Shown: positions 8,151-17,150 of the stretch, in pieces
Layout of the letters: each line of letters opens with the position of its first letter
How positions within the stretch are numbered: position 1 is the first letter of the stretch
Source: Paenibacillus plantarum
GTDB taxonomy: Bacteria > Bacillota > Bacilli > Paenibacillales > NBRC-103111
Reading direction: 5' to 3'
Assembly (NCBI RefSeq): GCF_013141695.1
Contig: NZ_WHNY01000075.1
Coordinates: 310,001-374,000 of the forward strand
DNA length: 64,000 nucleotides
The notes under the pieces: generated by a model
Told to the model about the DNA's origin: nothing
The model's input: only the letters and a program-made list of their open reading frames with translations
Databases searched by the model: none
Translations under genes and position numbers: made by a program

Positions 8151-9245
8151 ATGGAACTAGAACATTTAGTCAGCGTTAGCAAAGACATCATTAAGCTGAA
8201 TCAACATCCTAGTGGAGGTTACGTGGCTTCTCCTCTTTTTTCAACCTATTCCTATAGTTGGCTGCGTGATGGTACTTTTATAGCAAATGCGATGGATCGT
8301 GTAGGAGAAACGAAAAGCGCCGAGCAATTCTATCGCTGGGTGAATCGTGTTCTGAAAGACAAACGCCCGCGGCTAACGGAGCTATTGCGCAAACACGAGA
8401 ATAGAGAGTGGATTGATCGTTCCGAGTTTTTGGGGACAAGGTATCACTTGGATGGGCGGGATGATCATTCTGAATGGGGTCACTTCCAGTTGGATGGTTA
8501 CGGCGCTTGGATCTGGGGGCTAGTCGAACATATACGCATGACTGGTCATACTACACTTTTGGAAGAGTTCAGGGAAAGTATTGAAATAACAGTTGATTAT
8601 ATCATGACATTTTGGCATTACCCGAATTTTGATTGCTGGGAGGAATATCCCGATTATGTCCATCCCGCAACATTGGCTTGCTTATATGGAGGACTGAAGG
8701 CGTTAGGTGAGCTAGAAGGGCGTCCGGACTTGATTGAGAAAGCTGATCTCATACGACTTTTCATACATAACCATGCTGTTCATGACGGACGTTTCGTAAA
8801 ATCTATTCATTGTGTGAACGAAGTTTGGCAGCCTGCTCTATTTGGTGTGGATGCAAGCCTGATGTGGCTCGCCTTACCTTTTGGTGTATGTGAACCTAAT
8901 GACCCGATTATGCTTCGAACAGTGCAAGCGATTGAAGCTGATCTCAAACATGACGGGATTCAGCGCTACATTGAGGATCGCTATTACGGTGGTGGTGAGT
9001 GGCTGCTACTGACCGCTTGGTATGGTTGGATTCAGCTTGAACTCGGTAATAAAGAAGAAGCTCAGCGCTGTTTGACATGGATAGCAAGTAAAGCTGATGA
9101 GCTCGGACGTTTACCAGAGCAAGTAGATGATCATCTTCTCGAAGCGTCGGTGTATAAGGAATGGATTGAGAAGCATGGTGATCCTGCACTTCCGCTGTTG
9201 TGGTCACACGCCATGTTCTTGGTCTTATCTGACAGACTTAACTAA
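8151..9245 (+). CDS. Glycoside hydrolase family 15-like (glucoamylase-like) protein
   Basis: This 364-residue (alpha/alpha)6-barrel-type protein carries GH15 landmarks: SYSWLRDGTFIANAMDRVG near the N-terminus, HFQLDGYGAWIWGL (about 110-125), CWEEYPDYVHPATLACLYGGL with the putative general acid in WEE, and YYGGGEWLLLTAWYGW with the putative base in GGEW. It lacks a signal peptide, so it should act in the cytoplasm on an intracellular glucan, trehalose or similar alpha-glucoside; the substrate cannot be read from sequence. The ATG at 8151 has AAAGGGAGG at 8135-8142. An upstream in-frame ATG at 8103 falls inside the preceding terminator and is rejected. The length is short for a full glucoamylase, as the N-terminal beta domain is missing. 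Confidence 0.85.
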   Translation: MELEHLVSVSKDIIKLNQHPSGGYVASPLFSTYSYSWLRDGTFIANAMDRVGETKSAEQFYRWVNRVLKDKRPRLTELLRKHENREWIDRSEFLGTRYHLDGRDDHSEWGHFQLDGYGAWIWGLVEHIRMTGHTTLLEEFRESIEITVDYIMTFWHYPNFDCWEEYPDYVHPATLACLYGGLKALGELEGRPDLIEKADLIRLFIHNHAVHDGRFVKSIHCVNEVWQPALFGVDASLMWLALPFGVCEPNDPIMLRTVQAIEADLKHDGIQRYIEDRYYGGGEWLLLTAWYGWIQLELGNKEEAQRCLTWIASKADELGRLPEQVDDHLLEASVYKEWIEKHGDPALPLLWSHAMFLVLSDRLN

Positions 9246-9292
9246 GTATAGTTCACTCCTGAGGCGGGCAAATTGTTAAGGGGGTGATAATG

Positions 9293-9511
9293 ATGCCAGC
9301 AGTTAAATGCGCAGTAGCGAATTGTGAATATTGGACACAAGGAAACAACTGTCATGCGGACACGATTATGATTGAAATTGATCAGCACGCTCATGCTAGC
9401 TACAATGAAGAATTTGCTTCAGAGGAATCGTTTGATACTACTCATCATGATACTGCAACCAAAGCGGCTAATACGTGTTGCCACACGTTTAAGGCTGCGA
9501 CTAAACACTAG
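9293..9511 (+). CDS. DUF1540 domain small Cys-rich protein
   Basis: This 72-residue protein begins MPAVKCAVANCEYWTQGNNC, the DUF1540 signature of spaced cysteines (C6, C11, C20) that probably binds a metal. A His/Asp-rich linker and a final CCHTF motif follow. Family members are common in spore formers, and the role is unknown. Three starts are possible (GTG 9284, ATG 9290, ATG 9293). The AAGGGGGTG site at 9279-9287 best fits 9293. The next gene starts 22 bases after its stop, so the two may be co-transcribed. Confidence 0.85.
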   Translation: MPAVKCAVANCEYWTQGNNCHADTIMIEIDQHAHASYNEEFASEESFDTTHHDTATKAANTCCHTFKAATKH

Positions 9512-9533
9512 GTATGTGTAACGCGGAGGTAGC

Positions 9534-9941
9534 ATGAATAAAGAGGATAGTTCTTTAGACAATGCCACCAAGGAGCGATTCCAGAAGAGTCAGCTTCATC
9601 TCGAAAGCGGACTCCATGCTGGGGAAGAATATGCAGCTGAGATTGCTGTACCTCAGACCAGAATAAGCCGAGATTATAAATCCAGTTCGACCTCGACAGT
9701 TTCTGATGAGGAAGTCGCTGAGCTCGTAGAAGCTGTAACACGTAATAAAGCAGTGGGGTATATCGCACTCTTTGTTGCTCTGGCCTCTTTATTTGTATGG
9801 CCAGTACTGCTTGGGATTTCAGGTATTATTCTCGGTGTTATTGCATTCGTGATGGGGAATAAGAGTTTGGGTTCTTGGTCCGTTGCACTTGGTTTAATTG
9901 CCGTTGCCGCCTATTTTTTATTGATTCCATATTATTCCTAG
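9534..9941 (+). CDS. Small membrane protein with hydrophilic N-terminal domain
   Basis: The first 70 or so of the 135 residues are hydrophilic, with an acidic stretch before the membrane part (SDEEVAELVEAVTR). They are followed by hydrophobic segments (VGYIALFVALASLFVWPVLLG, ISGIILGVIAFVMG and SWSVALGLIAVAAYFLLIPYY). The Gly-rich hairpin of the membrane part resembles DUF4190-type proteins, but I would not assign a name. It has an ACGCGGAGGT Shine-Dalgarno site and is followed by a terminator. It probably shares a message with the DUF1540 gene. Confidence 0.75.
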   Translation: MNKEDSSLDNATKERFQKSQLHLESGLHAGEEYAAEIAVPQTRISRDYKSSSTSTVSDEEVAELVEAVTRNKAVGYIALFVALASLFVWPVLLGISGIILGVIAFVMGNKSLGSWSVALGLIAVAAYFLLIPYYS

Positions 9942-9946
9942 CAAGC

Positions 9947-9987
9947 AAAGCAAGCTGAGAAATCGGCTTGCTTTTTATTTTTTTATG
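9947..9987 (+). terminator. Terminator after the small membrane protein gene
   Basis: AAAGCAAGC (9947-9955) pairs with GCTTGCTTT (9965-9973), followed by a long T-rich tail. Confidence 0.85.
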
Positions 9988-10112
9988 AAAAAAAGGTGAA
10001 AAAGAGCTTAAGAATGCCACTATTCCTGTGTAAAAGCGCAAGAAGGGCTCATTTTAATATGTTTACGCCCATTTGCTCGTACTATTTGGCTTCAAGTGTC
10101 ATATTCGCACCT

Positions 10113-10140
10113 TTGAATGATTACAGTATTATTATATAAT
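10113..10140 (+). promoter_or_regulatory. Probable sigma-A promoter of the CNNM/CBS gene
   Basis: The -35 box TTGAAT (10113-10118) and consensus -10 TATAAT (10135-10140) are 16 bases apart. They give a 5' leader of about 90 bases that contains a GTGCA/TGCAC mini-hairpin but no riboswitch I recognise. Confidence 0.6.
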
Positions 10141-10238
10141 GAATAGTGATATTTAATAAAATTAAAATCGAAAATTAAGGGAGGTGTACCTACTCTCCTG
10201 GGTGCAGCTTTTGCACTTGTTAGGGGATAGGTAAGGTA

Positions 10239-11573
10239 TTGGAAGATCCTTTGCCCGAAACGTTAATCAGTTTTCTGTTAATGTTTGGACTAGTGTTGTT
10301 AAACGGTTTTTTTGTCGCAGCAGAATTTGCAATGGTGAAAGTGCGTGGAAGTCGGATTGAATCGCTTGTCGGTGAAGGCCGGCGTAATGCGAAGTTTGCA
10401 CAAGGTATTATGAATAATCTTGATGCTTACCTTGGTGCGTGTCAATTAGGAATTACACTCACCTCATTAGGACTTGGTTACGTAGGTGAACCGACGTTCG
10501 CCAAAATTTTAGAGCCTTTGTTCGCTCCGCTGGGATTACCAGACTCCGTTTTTCACACGATTACATTTATTATCGCTTTTTCTTTAATGACTACTCTTCA
10601 TATCACATTAGGTGAACAGTTTCCTAAGACGTATGCGATCCGTAAAGCGGAACAAATTACGTTGCTCTCTGCAGGACCCATGGTATTATTCTATAAAATG
10701 ATGTACCCGTTCATTTGGACATTGAATGGCATTTCGAATTGGATGTTGCGCCGTGCTGGGATTGAGCCTACAACGGAACATGAATCTGCGCATACGGAGG
10801 ACGAAATTCGAGTCCTGATGCAGGAAAGCCACAAAAACGGACTAATAGATAACACAGAGCTCACGCTTGTTGATAATATATTCGGATTTGCTGAGACGAC
10901 AGCGCGCGAGATTATGATTCCTCGTACAGAAATGGAATGCTTATACGCAGGACTTTCTTATGCGGAGAACTTAGCTATCGCGATCAAAGAAATGCGAACA
11001 CGTTACCCTGTGTGTGATCCAGATAAGGATAACATCATCGGTTTCGTTCACATTAAGGATTTGCTGAAGCCAGATGCTAACTTAAAAGGCATTAAGAAAA
11101 TCATTAGACCGATTACGACAGTACCGGATTCCATTCATATCAGTGATTTGCTGAAAATGATGCAGAAACGCAAAAGCCAAATGGCTTTGCTCATTGATGA
11201 ATACGGCGGTACTTCAGGTTTAGTGACGCTGGAAGACATTATGGAAGAAATTGTTGGTGAAATCCAAGATGAGTTTGACGAGGAGCGCCCAACGATTGAA
11301 ATGAAGGATGAGAATACATTCTCAATAGATGGACTGTTGTTGATTGATGAAGTCAATGATTACTTCGGACTTGAAATCGAGTCGGATGACTACGATACGA
11401 TCGGTGGTTGGATTTATTCGCAAACGGAAATTCCTCCTAGTCGTAATCAACAGGTAAGTTATAATGACGAGTTTATGTTTATCGTTGAAGAAACCGATCA
11501 TTTGCGCATATCACGTGTTACAGTGAGAAGATCATTGAATGATAATGAAATGTTGCAACAGAATATTTCTTGA
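10239..11573 (+). CDS. CNNM/HlyC-CorC family membrane protein (DUF21, CBS pair, CorC_HlyC)
   Basis: The 444-residue protein has the standard family order. A DUF21 membrane domain (residues 1-about 200, three or four segments, with LLNGFFVAAEFAMVKVR and TLHITLGEQFPKTYAIRK) comes first. A CBS pair follows (about 220-345, REIMIPRTEMECL and ALLIDEYGGTSGLVTLEDIMEEIVGEI). The CorC_HlyC domain is last (about 360-435, FSIDGLLLIDEVNDYF). Bacillus relatives such as MpfA act in Mg2+ efflux, and older annotations call them hemolysins. The TTG start at 10239 is uncertain, because no well-spaced Shine-Dalgarno sequence precedes it; a second TTG lies at 10251. It is probably a single transcription unit with its own promoter and terminator. 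Confidence 0.9.
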   Translation: MEDPLPETLISFLLMFGLVLLNGFFVAAEFAMVKVRGSRIESLVGEGRRNAKFAQGIMNNLDAYLGACQLGITLTSLGLGYVGEPTFAKILEPLFAPLGLPDSVFHTITFIIAFSLMTTLHITLGEQFPKTYAIRKAEQITLLSAGPMVLFYKMMYPFIWTLNGISNWMLRRAGIEPTTEHESAHTEDEIRVLMQESHKNGLIDNTELTLVDNIFGFAETTAREIMIPRTEMECLYAGLSYAENLAIAIKEMRTRYPVCDPDKDNIIGFVHIKDLLKPDANLKGIKKIIRPITTVPDSIHISDLLKMMQKRKSQMALLIDEYGGTSGLVTLEDIMEEIVGEIQDEFDEERPTIEMKDENTFSIDGLLLIDEVNDYFGLEIESDDYDTIGGWIYSQTEIPPSRNQQVSYNDEFMFIVEETDHLRISRVTVRRSLNDNEMLQQNIS

Positions 11574-11584
11574 AAGGCAAGAGG

Positions 11585-11611
11585 GGACAGTCACTAGACT
11601 GTCCTTTTTTT
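11585..11611 (+). terminator. Terminator after the CNNM/CBS gene
   Basis: The perfect stem GGACAGTC / GACTGTCC has a 4-base loop and is followed by seven T. Confidence 0.9.
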
Positions 11612-11693
11612 ATGCATATGAATAAAAGTATAGTCGTCAGGGCTCAAAACGTGTACAATGAATACATCGAAAATGGAAAAGTGAGGTCTGAGA

Positions 11694-12404
11694 ATGAACA
11701 GCATCTCGAATACGCAAGCAATTGACCCTAGAGTGTTGAAGGAGCTGCTTCAGCTTCAGACGATGAGTAAATTAAGTCTTTTCGCTGATAACGCCTCATC
11801 TTCAAGCTCAGATGAAACCAGTGATTTTAGTGAGCTTTTGAACACTTTGATGGGCCAAGGTGTGGGTACGGGGAATGATCCGCTAGACACATCTGAACTT
11901 AATCAATCGCTAAACAACCTGCCAAGCGCGTTAGGCGCTTTGAATAAATCATATACACCTCTGCAGTCGCTCTCACAGTCAACAGCGGTTACACAGTTTG
12001 AAGGGCTCATTGGGCAAGCTAGTTTGAAATATGGCGTAGATACTTCTCTGGTTAAAGCGATCATCCAGCAAGAATCTTCGTTCAACCATCAGGCGGTTTC
12101 CTCCGCAGGTGCCAAAGGATTAATGCAGCTTATGGATGGGACAAGCAGTGGTTATGGAGTCACGAATCCATTTGATCCCAAGCAGAACATAGACGCAGGT
12201 ACACATTTCCTTAGTGAATTGCTAAAGAAATATAATGGGAACGAAGGCGTTGCGCTTGCTGCTTACAATGCTGGGCCTGGTCGTGTCGATCGCTTAGGGA
12301 TAAAGACAGATCAAGATTTGGTCAGTAAGCTGCAGTTCTTGCCAAAAGAGACGCAAGCGTATGTATCGAAAGTGCTCGATCATCGTGCTAAATTTTCTCT
12401 ATAA
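11694..12404 (+). CDS. Lytic transglycosylase (SLT/GEWL domain), CwlQ/YjbJ-like
   Basis: The first 100 residues of this 236-residue protein are Ser/Asp-rich and low in complexity. The C-terminal 125 or so form a Slt-type lysozyme-like domain. The catalytic Glu is in VKAIIQQESSFNHQAVSSAGAKGLMQLM. The other hallmarks are FDPKQNIDAGTHFLSELL, ALAAYNAGPGRV and ETQAYVSKVL. It cleaves the MurNAc-GlcNAc bond of peptidoglycan. No classical signal peptide is visible, as in B. subtilis CwlQ and flagellar-type transglycosylases, so the export route is unclear. The ATG has GTGAGGTCTGAG upstream as a weak Shine-Dalgarno sequence. Confidence 0.88.
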   Translation: MNSISNTQAIDPRVLKELLQLQTMSKLSLFADNASSSSSDETSDFSELLNTLMGQGVGTGNDPLDTSELNQSLNNLPSALGALNKSYTPLQSLSQSTAVTQFEGLIGQASLKYGVDTSLVKAIIQQESSFNHQAVSSAGAKGLMQLMDGTSSGYGVTNPFDPKQNIDAGTHFLSELLKKYNGNEGVALAAYNAGPGRVDRLGIKTDQDLVSKLQFLPKETQAYVSKVLDHRAKFSL

Positions 12405-12568
12405 CTACAGTACCAATGGGCTGGTTTTCGCATGTGCTATGCGGAGATCGGCTTTTCGCATTGTTGCCTATTAACTTGAGTTCTACTCGAATATACGTTT
12501 TAATAGGAAAAGCATCCTATGAAACAAGAAACAATTAGTTTAGGGGTATGAAGGGGAATCTGCAAACC

Positions 12569-13747
12569 ATGCTTTATATGGATTACGCGGCAACGTCGCC
12601 GCTTTATGAAGAAGTCATAGATACGATCGCGGAAGTGATGAAATCCCATTACGGAAATCCATCCTCGATTCATCGTCTTGGTGTAGAAGCGGAAAAACTT
12701 CTGCAGAGCGCGAAAGGAGTCATAGCTACATCGCTTAAGGTATCCCCGAGTGAAATCATATGCACTTCTGGGGGGACGGAGAGTAATAACTTAGCGATTA
12801 AAGGCGTAGCCTACAACTACCAACAACGAGGTAAGCATCTGATTACTACACAAATCGAGCATCCATCCGTTAAGGAAGTATTTGCGGGACTAGAGCAGGA
12901 GGGATTTCGGGTTACCTATTTGCCTGTCTCAAAGACGGGCTGCGTAAAGCTAGAGGATCTTCAAGCGGTAATAAGTGAAGATACGATCCTTGTTAGCATC
13001 ATGTATGTGAATAATGAGATTGGCACAATTCAACCAATTCAAGAAATCGGTCAATACCTCGCGGGTTTTCCGAAAATCATATTTCATGTTGATGCTGTCC
13101 AAGGTATTGCTAAGCTTCCTCTAGAACCGAAGACATGGGGAATCGATCTCTGCAGTGCTTCTGCGCATAAATTTCGAGGGCCGAAGGGTGCGGGGTTCTT
13201 GTATAGGAGAGCAGGCGTACAGCTCAAGCCACTGCTTGCAGGAGGGGGACAAGAATTTGGCGTTCGTTCAGGTACGGAGAACGTCCCTTTGATCGTGGGC
13301 ATGGCCAAAGCACTCCGAATCAGCATGGACAATCTTGCAGCGAAAATAGCGCGTAAGCAGGCATTCAGGCAGCAATTGTTGGCTGGTATCGGTGCAATAC
13401 CTGAGCTTTCGATTTCAGGCTCTGCGGTGGAGCAGGAGATGGCTCCTCATATTGTGCATTTTGCTTTTGCAGGAATGAAAGCAGAGGTCGTCGTACATGC
13501 CCTTGAGCAGAAGGGGATCTATATCTCCACGAGATCGGCATGTTCTTCTGGTGAGTCAGAGCCTAGTGAGGTCATGCTGGCATTGGGGTATCCGCGTGAT
13601 GTGGCCGCTAGTGGCTTAAGAATAAGCTTTTCTGATGAACATCAAGCGCAAGATATAGCGCTATTCCTGCGCTCATTACAAGAGGTGGTCAAGGAGCTTG
13701 CTCCCATGAGAAATCCATCCGTCATCCATAGGGGGAAGCGAAATTGA
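12569..13747 (+). CDS. Cysteine desulfurase (NifS/IscS family), partner of ThiI
   Basis: This PLP-dependent enzyme moves sulfur from cysteine to a protein persulfide. The 392-residue frame begins MLYMDYAATSPLYEEV. It carries TSGGTESNNLAIKG, the PLP lysine in SASAHKFRGPKGAGF and the active-site cysteine loop STRSACSSGESEPSEVM. It overlaps thiI by 4 bases. This is the nifZ-thiI arrangement of B. subtilis, where the desulfurase feeds ThiI for 4-thiouridine in tRNA. The start could also be the ATG at 12548 (7 codons longer), but its Shine-Dalgarno sequence would be too close. The 12405-12568 gap holds CGCAT/ATGCG and ATAGGA/TCCTAT mini-hairpins of unknown meaning. Confidence 0.92.
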   Translation: MLYMDYAATSPLYEEVIDTIAEVMKSHYGNPSSIHRLGVEAEKLLQSAKGVIATSLKVSPSEIICTSGGTESNNLAIKGVAYNYQQRGKHLITTQIEHPSVKEVFAGLEQEGFRVTYLPVSKTGCVKLEDLQAVISEDTILVSIMYVNNEIGTIQPIQEIGQYLAGFPKIIFHVDAVQGIAKLPLEPKTWGIDLCSASAHKFRGPKGAGFLYRRAGVQLKPLLAGGGQEFGVRSGTENVPLIVGMAKALRISMDNLAAKIARKQAFRQQLLAGIGAIPELSISGSAVEQEMAPHIVHFAFAGMKAEVVVHALEQKGIYISTRSACSSGESEPSEVMLALGYPRDVAASGLRISFSDEHQAQDIALFLRSLQEVVKELAPMRNPSVIHRGKRN

Positions 13748-14952
13748 AACCGGATTGTTTAATACTACGTTTTGGCGAAATGATGTTAAAAGGTAAAAAT
13801 CGCAAACGATTTGAACAGAGTGTGATGATTCAAATACGTAAAGTTTTAAGTTCTTTTCCTGATGTTAGGTATATTCCGGAGTTTGGACGCGTATATGTGG
13901 AGCTAGGGGGTGCCGCTTATGAACAGGCTTCTGCTTCCTTACAGCGTGTTTTCGGACTTGCATCTTTCAGTCCAGCTTATCATGCGCCATTAGAACTAGC
14001 GTCAATTCAGGAGACAGCGCTGCGGATGATGCAGGCATTACCTAAGCAACCGGCGACCTTTAAAGTGACAGTTCGCAGGGTCAATAAATCATTTCCACAT
14101 GACTCTCAGCAGATGAATTACTTAGTTGGCGGCTATGTGCTTCAAGCGATTCCGGGGTTACAGGTGGACGTTCGAAAGCCTGAGGTTGAATTGCGAGTAG
14201 AAATCCGAGAGGATAAAGTGCTTTTATACGTTGAAGTCATTGAAGGGGCTGGGGGATTCCCGTCAGGTACTAGTGGCAAAGCGCTGCTCATGCTGTCTGG
14301 AGGTATTGATAGTCCTGTTGCAGGCTGGTTAGCCATGCGCAAAGGATTGACGATGGAGGCCATTCATTTCCATAGTTACCCCTATACCAGCGAGCGTGCG
14401 AAGGATAAGGTCATTCAGCTTGCGAATCAGTTGGCAGGCTACACGGATTCCCTAAAGCTTCACATGGTGTCTTTCACGGAGGTTCAAACCTCTATTCATC
14501 GTGCGTATCAGGATAATCTGCTGGTCACGCTTATTAGAAGGGCTATGTACCGAATTGCAGAACGGATTGCAGAGCGTGAAGGACTCGGAGCCATCGTTAC
14601 TGGTGAGAGCTTAGGGCAAGTTGCCAGTCAAACCCTGCCAAGTTTGAATGCCATTGGTCGTGTGGTCACATTACCGCTCCTTCAACCGTTGATGATGATG
14701 GACAAGCAAGAAATTATTGGTCTTGCTGAATCGATTGGGACTTTTCCTATTTCGATTTTACCCTATGAAGATTGCTGCTCCTTATTTCTGCCGCCATCGC
14801 CAAGTACGAATCCTAATTTAACTTTGGTGGAGAAACTGGAAGCTAGCATGGGTTTTCTAAATGAGTTAATTGACAAAGCAGTTTTAGAAACAGAAACTAT
14901 TGAAATCGTACATGGACAATTGAAACAGGAAACTAACGCCCATTTATTCTAA
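13744..14952 (+). CDS. thiI: tRNA 4-thiouridine synthase ThiI
   Basis: ThiI adenylates U8 of tRNA and transfers sulfur to it; it may also serve thiamine thiazole synthesis. The 402-residue protein has an N-terminal ferredoxin-like part (LILRFGEMMLKGKNRKRFE), a THUMP domain (about 60-165) and a PP-loop ATPase (LLMLSGGIDSPVAGWLAMRKG, about 180-200; TGESLGQVASQT further on). The C-terminal rhodanese domain of the E. coli enzyme is absent, as in Bacillus, so sulfur must come from the adjacent cysteine desulfurase. The TTG start overlaps the desulfurase stop and has AGGGGG at 13730-13735. The EDCCSLF motif near the end supplies cysteines. Confidence 0.94.
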   Translation: MKPDCLILRFGEMMLKGKNRKRFEQSVMIQIRKVLSSFPDVRYIPEFGRVYVELGGAAYEQASASLQRVFGLASFSPAYHAPLELASIQETALRMMQALPKQPATFKVTVRRVNKSFPHDSQQMNYLVGGYVLQAIPGLQVDVRKPEVELRVEIREDKVLLYVEVIEGAGGFPSGTSGKALLMLSGGIDSPVAGWLAMRKGLTMEAIHFHSYPYTSERAKDKVIQLANQLAGYTDSLKLHMVSFTEVQTSIHRAYQDNLLVTLIRRAMYRIAERIAEREGLGAIVTGESLGQVASQTLPSLNAIGRVVTLPLLQPLMMMDKQEIIGLAESIGTFPISILPYEDCCSLFLPPSPSTNPNLTLVEKLEASMGFLNELIDKAVLETETIEIVHGQLKQETNAHLF

Positions 14953-15024
14953 CTCCTCGATGCCGCTGTGATCGCAACCATTCCATTCACTTGCTCTCCA
15001 TGTTCGCCAGGAGGTCGTGAAGTA

Positions 15025-15705
15025 ATGATTGATGCGCTATTTTTATTTCTGCAGATTATGTTAATCAATATCGTTCTGAGCGGCGATAATGCTGTTGTCA
15101 TCGCATTAGCTAGCAAGAATCTTCCGCTCGAGCAGCGCAAGCTTGCAATTTGGTGGGGGGCGTTCGGCGCTATCGCTCTGCGCTTAGTATTGACACTTGT
15201 TGCCGTAAGTCTGCTTACCATTCCTTTTATTCAAGCGGGCGGCTCTATCTTGCTCTTATGGATTGCGATTAAGCTCCTTACGGACGAAGAGGGGCATTCC
15301 AATGTCAAGGAAGCTTCAACGCTTGGCAAAGCAATTTGGACCATTATTGTCGCAGATTTCGTCATGAGTCTGGATAATGTATTAGCGATTGCAGCTAAAG
15401 GAAATGGCAATAATACGGTCATTATTTTAGGTATTGGACTAAGTATTCCGATCATTATTTGGGGGAGTACGCTGGTGATGAACTTGTTGCAGAAATACCC
15501 GATTCTCGTATTTCTCGGAGCGGGGATACTTGGTTATACAGCAGGGGAAATGTTTGTAAAAGATGAGAAAATGATTGATTGGCTGCTGCATGATTATGAG
15601 TCTTTGCATGTTTGGATCCCCATTATGGCGACCATAGTCGTTATTGCGGCGGGTGGAATCGCCAAAGGGGTCCGACTGCTTCAATTCAAGACACGGAATG
15701 AATGA
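15025..15705 (+). CDS. TerC family membrane protein (YjbE-like)
   Basis: This is a 226-residue protein with about seven membrane segments. The TerC signature NIVLSGDNAVVIALASKNLP near the N-terminus has its acidic residues inside the membrane. It is repeated in the second half as DFVMSLDNVLAIAAKGNGN, as expected for the family. Bacillus TerC proteins take part in Mn2+ export that metalates secreted enzymes; whether this paralogue does so is inference. The ATG at 15025 has a perfect AGGAGGT at 15009-15015, so the longer frame from 14968 is rejected. No Mn2+ riboswitch (yybP-ykoY type) fits in the 72-base gap upstream. Confidence 0.9.
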   Translation: MIDALFLFLQIMLINIVLSGDNAVVIALASKNLPLEQRKLAIWWGAFGAIALRLVLTLVAVSLLTIPFIQAGGSILLLWIAIKLLTDEEGHSNVKEASTLGKAIWTIIVADFVMSLDNVLAIAAKGNGNNTVIILGIGLSIPIIIWGSTLVMNLLQKYPILVFLGAGILGYTAGEMFVKDEKMIDWLLHDYESLHVWIPIMATIVVIAAGGIAKGVRLLQFKTRNE

Positions 15706-15710
15706 ATTCT

Positions 15711-15748
15711 AAGCACGCTGACCATGGGTCAGTGTGCTGTTTTTTTTG
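15711..15748 (+). terminator. Terminator after the TerC gene
   Basis: AGCACGCTGACC pairs with GGTCAGTGTGCT (one G-T pair), followed by TTTTTTTT. It overlaps the 3' end of the convergent MFS gene. Confidence 0.88.
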
Positions 15749-16934
15749 GCCAAGTGAAAGCCCAGAAGGACCAGCCATAGATCAAGAGGAAAAGGATAAT
15801 TAATGCTGTGGAATACCGATACATCATGGCATAACTGCCACTCCAGTTAGCGAGAGCCCCAAGTGCCATGGCGCCTAATCCAATGCCTAAGTCGTTGGCT
15901 GAGAAGAAAGTCCCATTGGCGGCACCTCGACGTTCAGGGGAAGATCGCTGGATTGTCCACGCCTGTAGTGCAGGTTGTATGGAGCCAAACCCAACGCCAT
16001 AGCATAAGGCAGCAATAGCGAGGCTAATATTGGAATGTGCATACGAGAGCAACAATAGGCCAGTAATCGTGAATGCCGCGCCAGGGAGCAGAACCCACTC
16101 TGGCCCTTTGCGATCAAAGAGAACCCCTGTAAGAGGACGAACGAGTAGAACCATGCTGGCATTACATAAGAAGAATAGACCCACATTGGGGATGCCTGCT
16201 TCTAAACCAAACAAGGTAATGAAGGTCACGATTCCTCCGTAACAGATTGCGCTGCAGAGCAGCAGGGCAGAAGGGAGGAGTGCGCTCTGTTCCCATAGGC
16301 GATCGACAAAGCGAGGTCGCTGACTTGGTTTCACGGGTAGAATGGGCTTCGGATATGTAATGAAAAGCGAGCTAAATAAAGATAATATCGCAAGAATAGT
16401 TGAGATTAAAAGCACATAAGAAAACCCAATGGATTGCATGACCCACAGACCTGTTAACGGACCGACGGCCATGGCCAACGTGTTGGATAACCCGTAATAA
16501 CCCATCCCTTCACCGCGGCGTTCAGGAGGGATGATATCCGCTATGACGGTTCCGAGCGATGTCGTCGACAACCCCCAGCCGATGCCATGAACAAAGCGTG
16601 CTGCTAATATAAGTGTAACTGCTGCGATATACGAATAGCCGGCAATCGTAAGTGCGCAAATCGCTAAACCAACTAGAAGAACATGTTTTCTTCCTAAAAG
16701 ATCTAATGCTCTGCCTGCGAATGGCCGTGTCAGAAGTGAGGAAATAGTGAAAATCCCAATAACAAGTCCTACCTGGACATTGTCTCCACCTAATTGTGAA
16801 AGATGAGTAGGTATCGTAGGAATCAGCATTTGAAAACTAAAAAATAACAATAAATTTGCGAGTGAAGTGATTAGAAAAGCTTTGGTCCAAAGTGGTTTCC
16901 GCCCTGCCTTATTACTTGTAAGAGTTTGTTCCAT
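15729..16934 (-). CDS. Major facilitator superfamily exporter
   Basis: This 401-residue protein has twelve hydrophobic segments. The family motif A-like loop is RPFAGRALDLLGRKHVLLVG after segment 2, with a second copy RPLTGVLFDRKGPEWVLL after segment 8. RFVHGIGWGLSTTSLGTVIADIIPPERRGEGMGYYG is the drug/H+ antiporter-type motif C region. The substrate cannot be inferred; multidrug or siderophore-like exporters share this layout. The ATG at 16934 follows GGGGAGGT, and an upstream in-frame ATG at 16973 has no ribosome site. The gene converges on TerC and its last codons lie in the TerC terminator. The 17-kb side holds about 215 bases with no feature I can support except the next gene's ribosome site. 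Confidence 0.88.
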   Translation of the reverse strand: MEQTLTSNKAGRKPLWTKAFLITSLANLLLFFSFQMLIPTIPTHLSQLGGDNVQVGLVIGIFTISSLLTRPFAGRALDLLGRKHVLLVGLAICALTIAGYSYIAAVTLILAARFVHGIGWGLSTTSLGTVIADIIPPERRGEGMGYYGLSNTLAMAVGPLTGLWVMQSIGFSYVLLISTILAILSLFSSLFITYPKPILPVKPSQRPRFVDRLWEQSALLPSALLLCSAICYGGIVTFITLFGLEAGIPNVGLFFLCNASMVLLVRPLTGVLFDRKGPEWVLLPGAAFTITGLLLLSYAHSNISLAIAALCYGVGFGSIQPALQAWTIQRSSPERRGAANGTFFSANDLGIGLGAMALGALANWSGSYAMMYRYSTALIILFLLIYGWSFWAFTWPKKTAH

Positions 16935-17150
16935 GATACCTCCCCAGGTGAACATCAGATGACCGGTCGCCAAGGCAATAGGGTTCTGTGCGAGCTTTAG
17001 TATACCCAGTCAATTGGAAACAAACGCAAAGTGGTGCCATCATAAACACCTAGCAATTTCAGGCCATGTGAGCTAAAATATTTGTTGAAGGGTGTCGATT
17101 CAAATTCGATTTACCCCATGCAACCTATGTCCATTTGAGGAGGGATTCGT

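Noticed and set aside
10187..10235. 16-codon leader peptide before the CNNM/CBS gene
   Set aside because: The GTG start overlaps the ribosome site (GGGAGGTG), so the spacing is not workable; there is no regulatory codon run.
14953..15024. Manganese (yybP-ykoY) riboswitch for the TerC gene
   Set aside because: The gap is only 72 bases and lacks the conserved loop sequences.
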